Assembly: GCA_009827205.1 (NCBI GenBank)
Contig: WUAK01000179.1
Location: 1 to 5,948, forward strand
Direction of reading: 5' to 3'
DNA: 5,948 bases
Source of the DNA: Phycisphaeraceae bacterium
GTDB lineage: Bacteria > Planctomycetota > Phycisphaerae > Phycisphaerales > UBA1924
In this document: piece by piece, positions 5,908 to 5,948 of the stretch
How the letters are laid out: the number at the start of each line of letters is the position of its first letter
Position numbering within the stretch: position 1 is the first letter of the stretch
The notes under the pieces: model-generated
The model's database searches: none
Seen by the model: the letters and a program-made list of their open reading frames with translations, nothing else
What the model was told of the DNA's origin: nothing
Program-made: the position numbers and the translations under genes

Positions 5908-5948
5908 GTGCCAGAAGATTCTCATGGGCTAAATCCCACCCTCCACCA

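Noticed and set aside
5896..5925. N-terminal extension of the small membrane protein to the ATG at 5923-5925
   Set aside because: The downstream ATG has an ideal AGGAG 7 nt away, while the upstream one lacks a properly spaced site and would add only ten polar residues.
1..5948. CRISPR array, tRNA, rRNA, riboswitch or toxin-antitoxin pair
   Set aside because: I saw no regularly spaced repeats, no tRNA-like cloverleaf or CCA end with conserved loops, no rRNA segments, and no small gene pair other than the membrane protein described.

Overview
The window carries a three-gene signalling operon on the minus strand (about 5895 down to 1807). Downstream of it (about 1631 down to 1) lies insertion-sequence material whose transposase genes are on the same strand. 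No gene on the + strand is credible. The host is probably a Gram-negative bacterium of moderate to high G+C. The transposases are of the single-ORF 'integrase core' type that I associate with Planctomycetota, and large soluble PAS hybrid kinases with REC-SpoIIE phosphatases are also common there. This assignment is an inference from family resemblance only.

Operon, in order of transcription. (1) A predicted 89-residue protein with two membrane helices, rich in His and Glu, preceded by a clear AGGAG ribosome binding site. (2) An 872-residue soluble hybrid histidine kinase with the layout PAS-PAS-PAS-HisKA-HATPase-REC-helical tail. (3) A 403-residue response regulator whose output is a SpoIIE/RsbU-type PP2C serine/threonine phosphatase. 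Genes 1 and 2 overlap by 8 nt, and genes 2 and 3 overlap by 4 nt (ATGA), so the three are probably translationally coupled. The simplest reading is that the membrane protein or the PAS domains sense a signal, the kinase autophosphorylates on H424, and phosphate reaches D714 of its own receiver and/or D59 of the separate regulator. That would control a phosphatase acting on an unseen partner, by analogy an anti-sigma-factor antagonist of the STAS type. No such partner or sigma factor lies in the window.

Mobile DNA. An apparently complete insertion sequence occupies about 370-1626. It has 19-bp near-perfect terminal inverted repeats (18/19) and a possible 5-bp target duplication, CCTGG. Its DDE transposase is broken by a single-base deletion near 1141-1152, shown by comparison with a diverged relative whose 3' part fills 1 to about 320. 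That second copy runs off the left edge and has lost its N-terminal coding part where the first element now lies. Between the operon and the IS (1632-1806) there is only a hairpin and a short palindrome.
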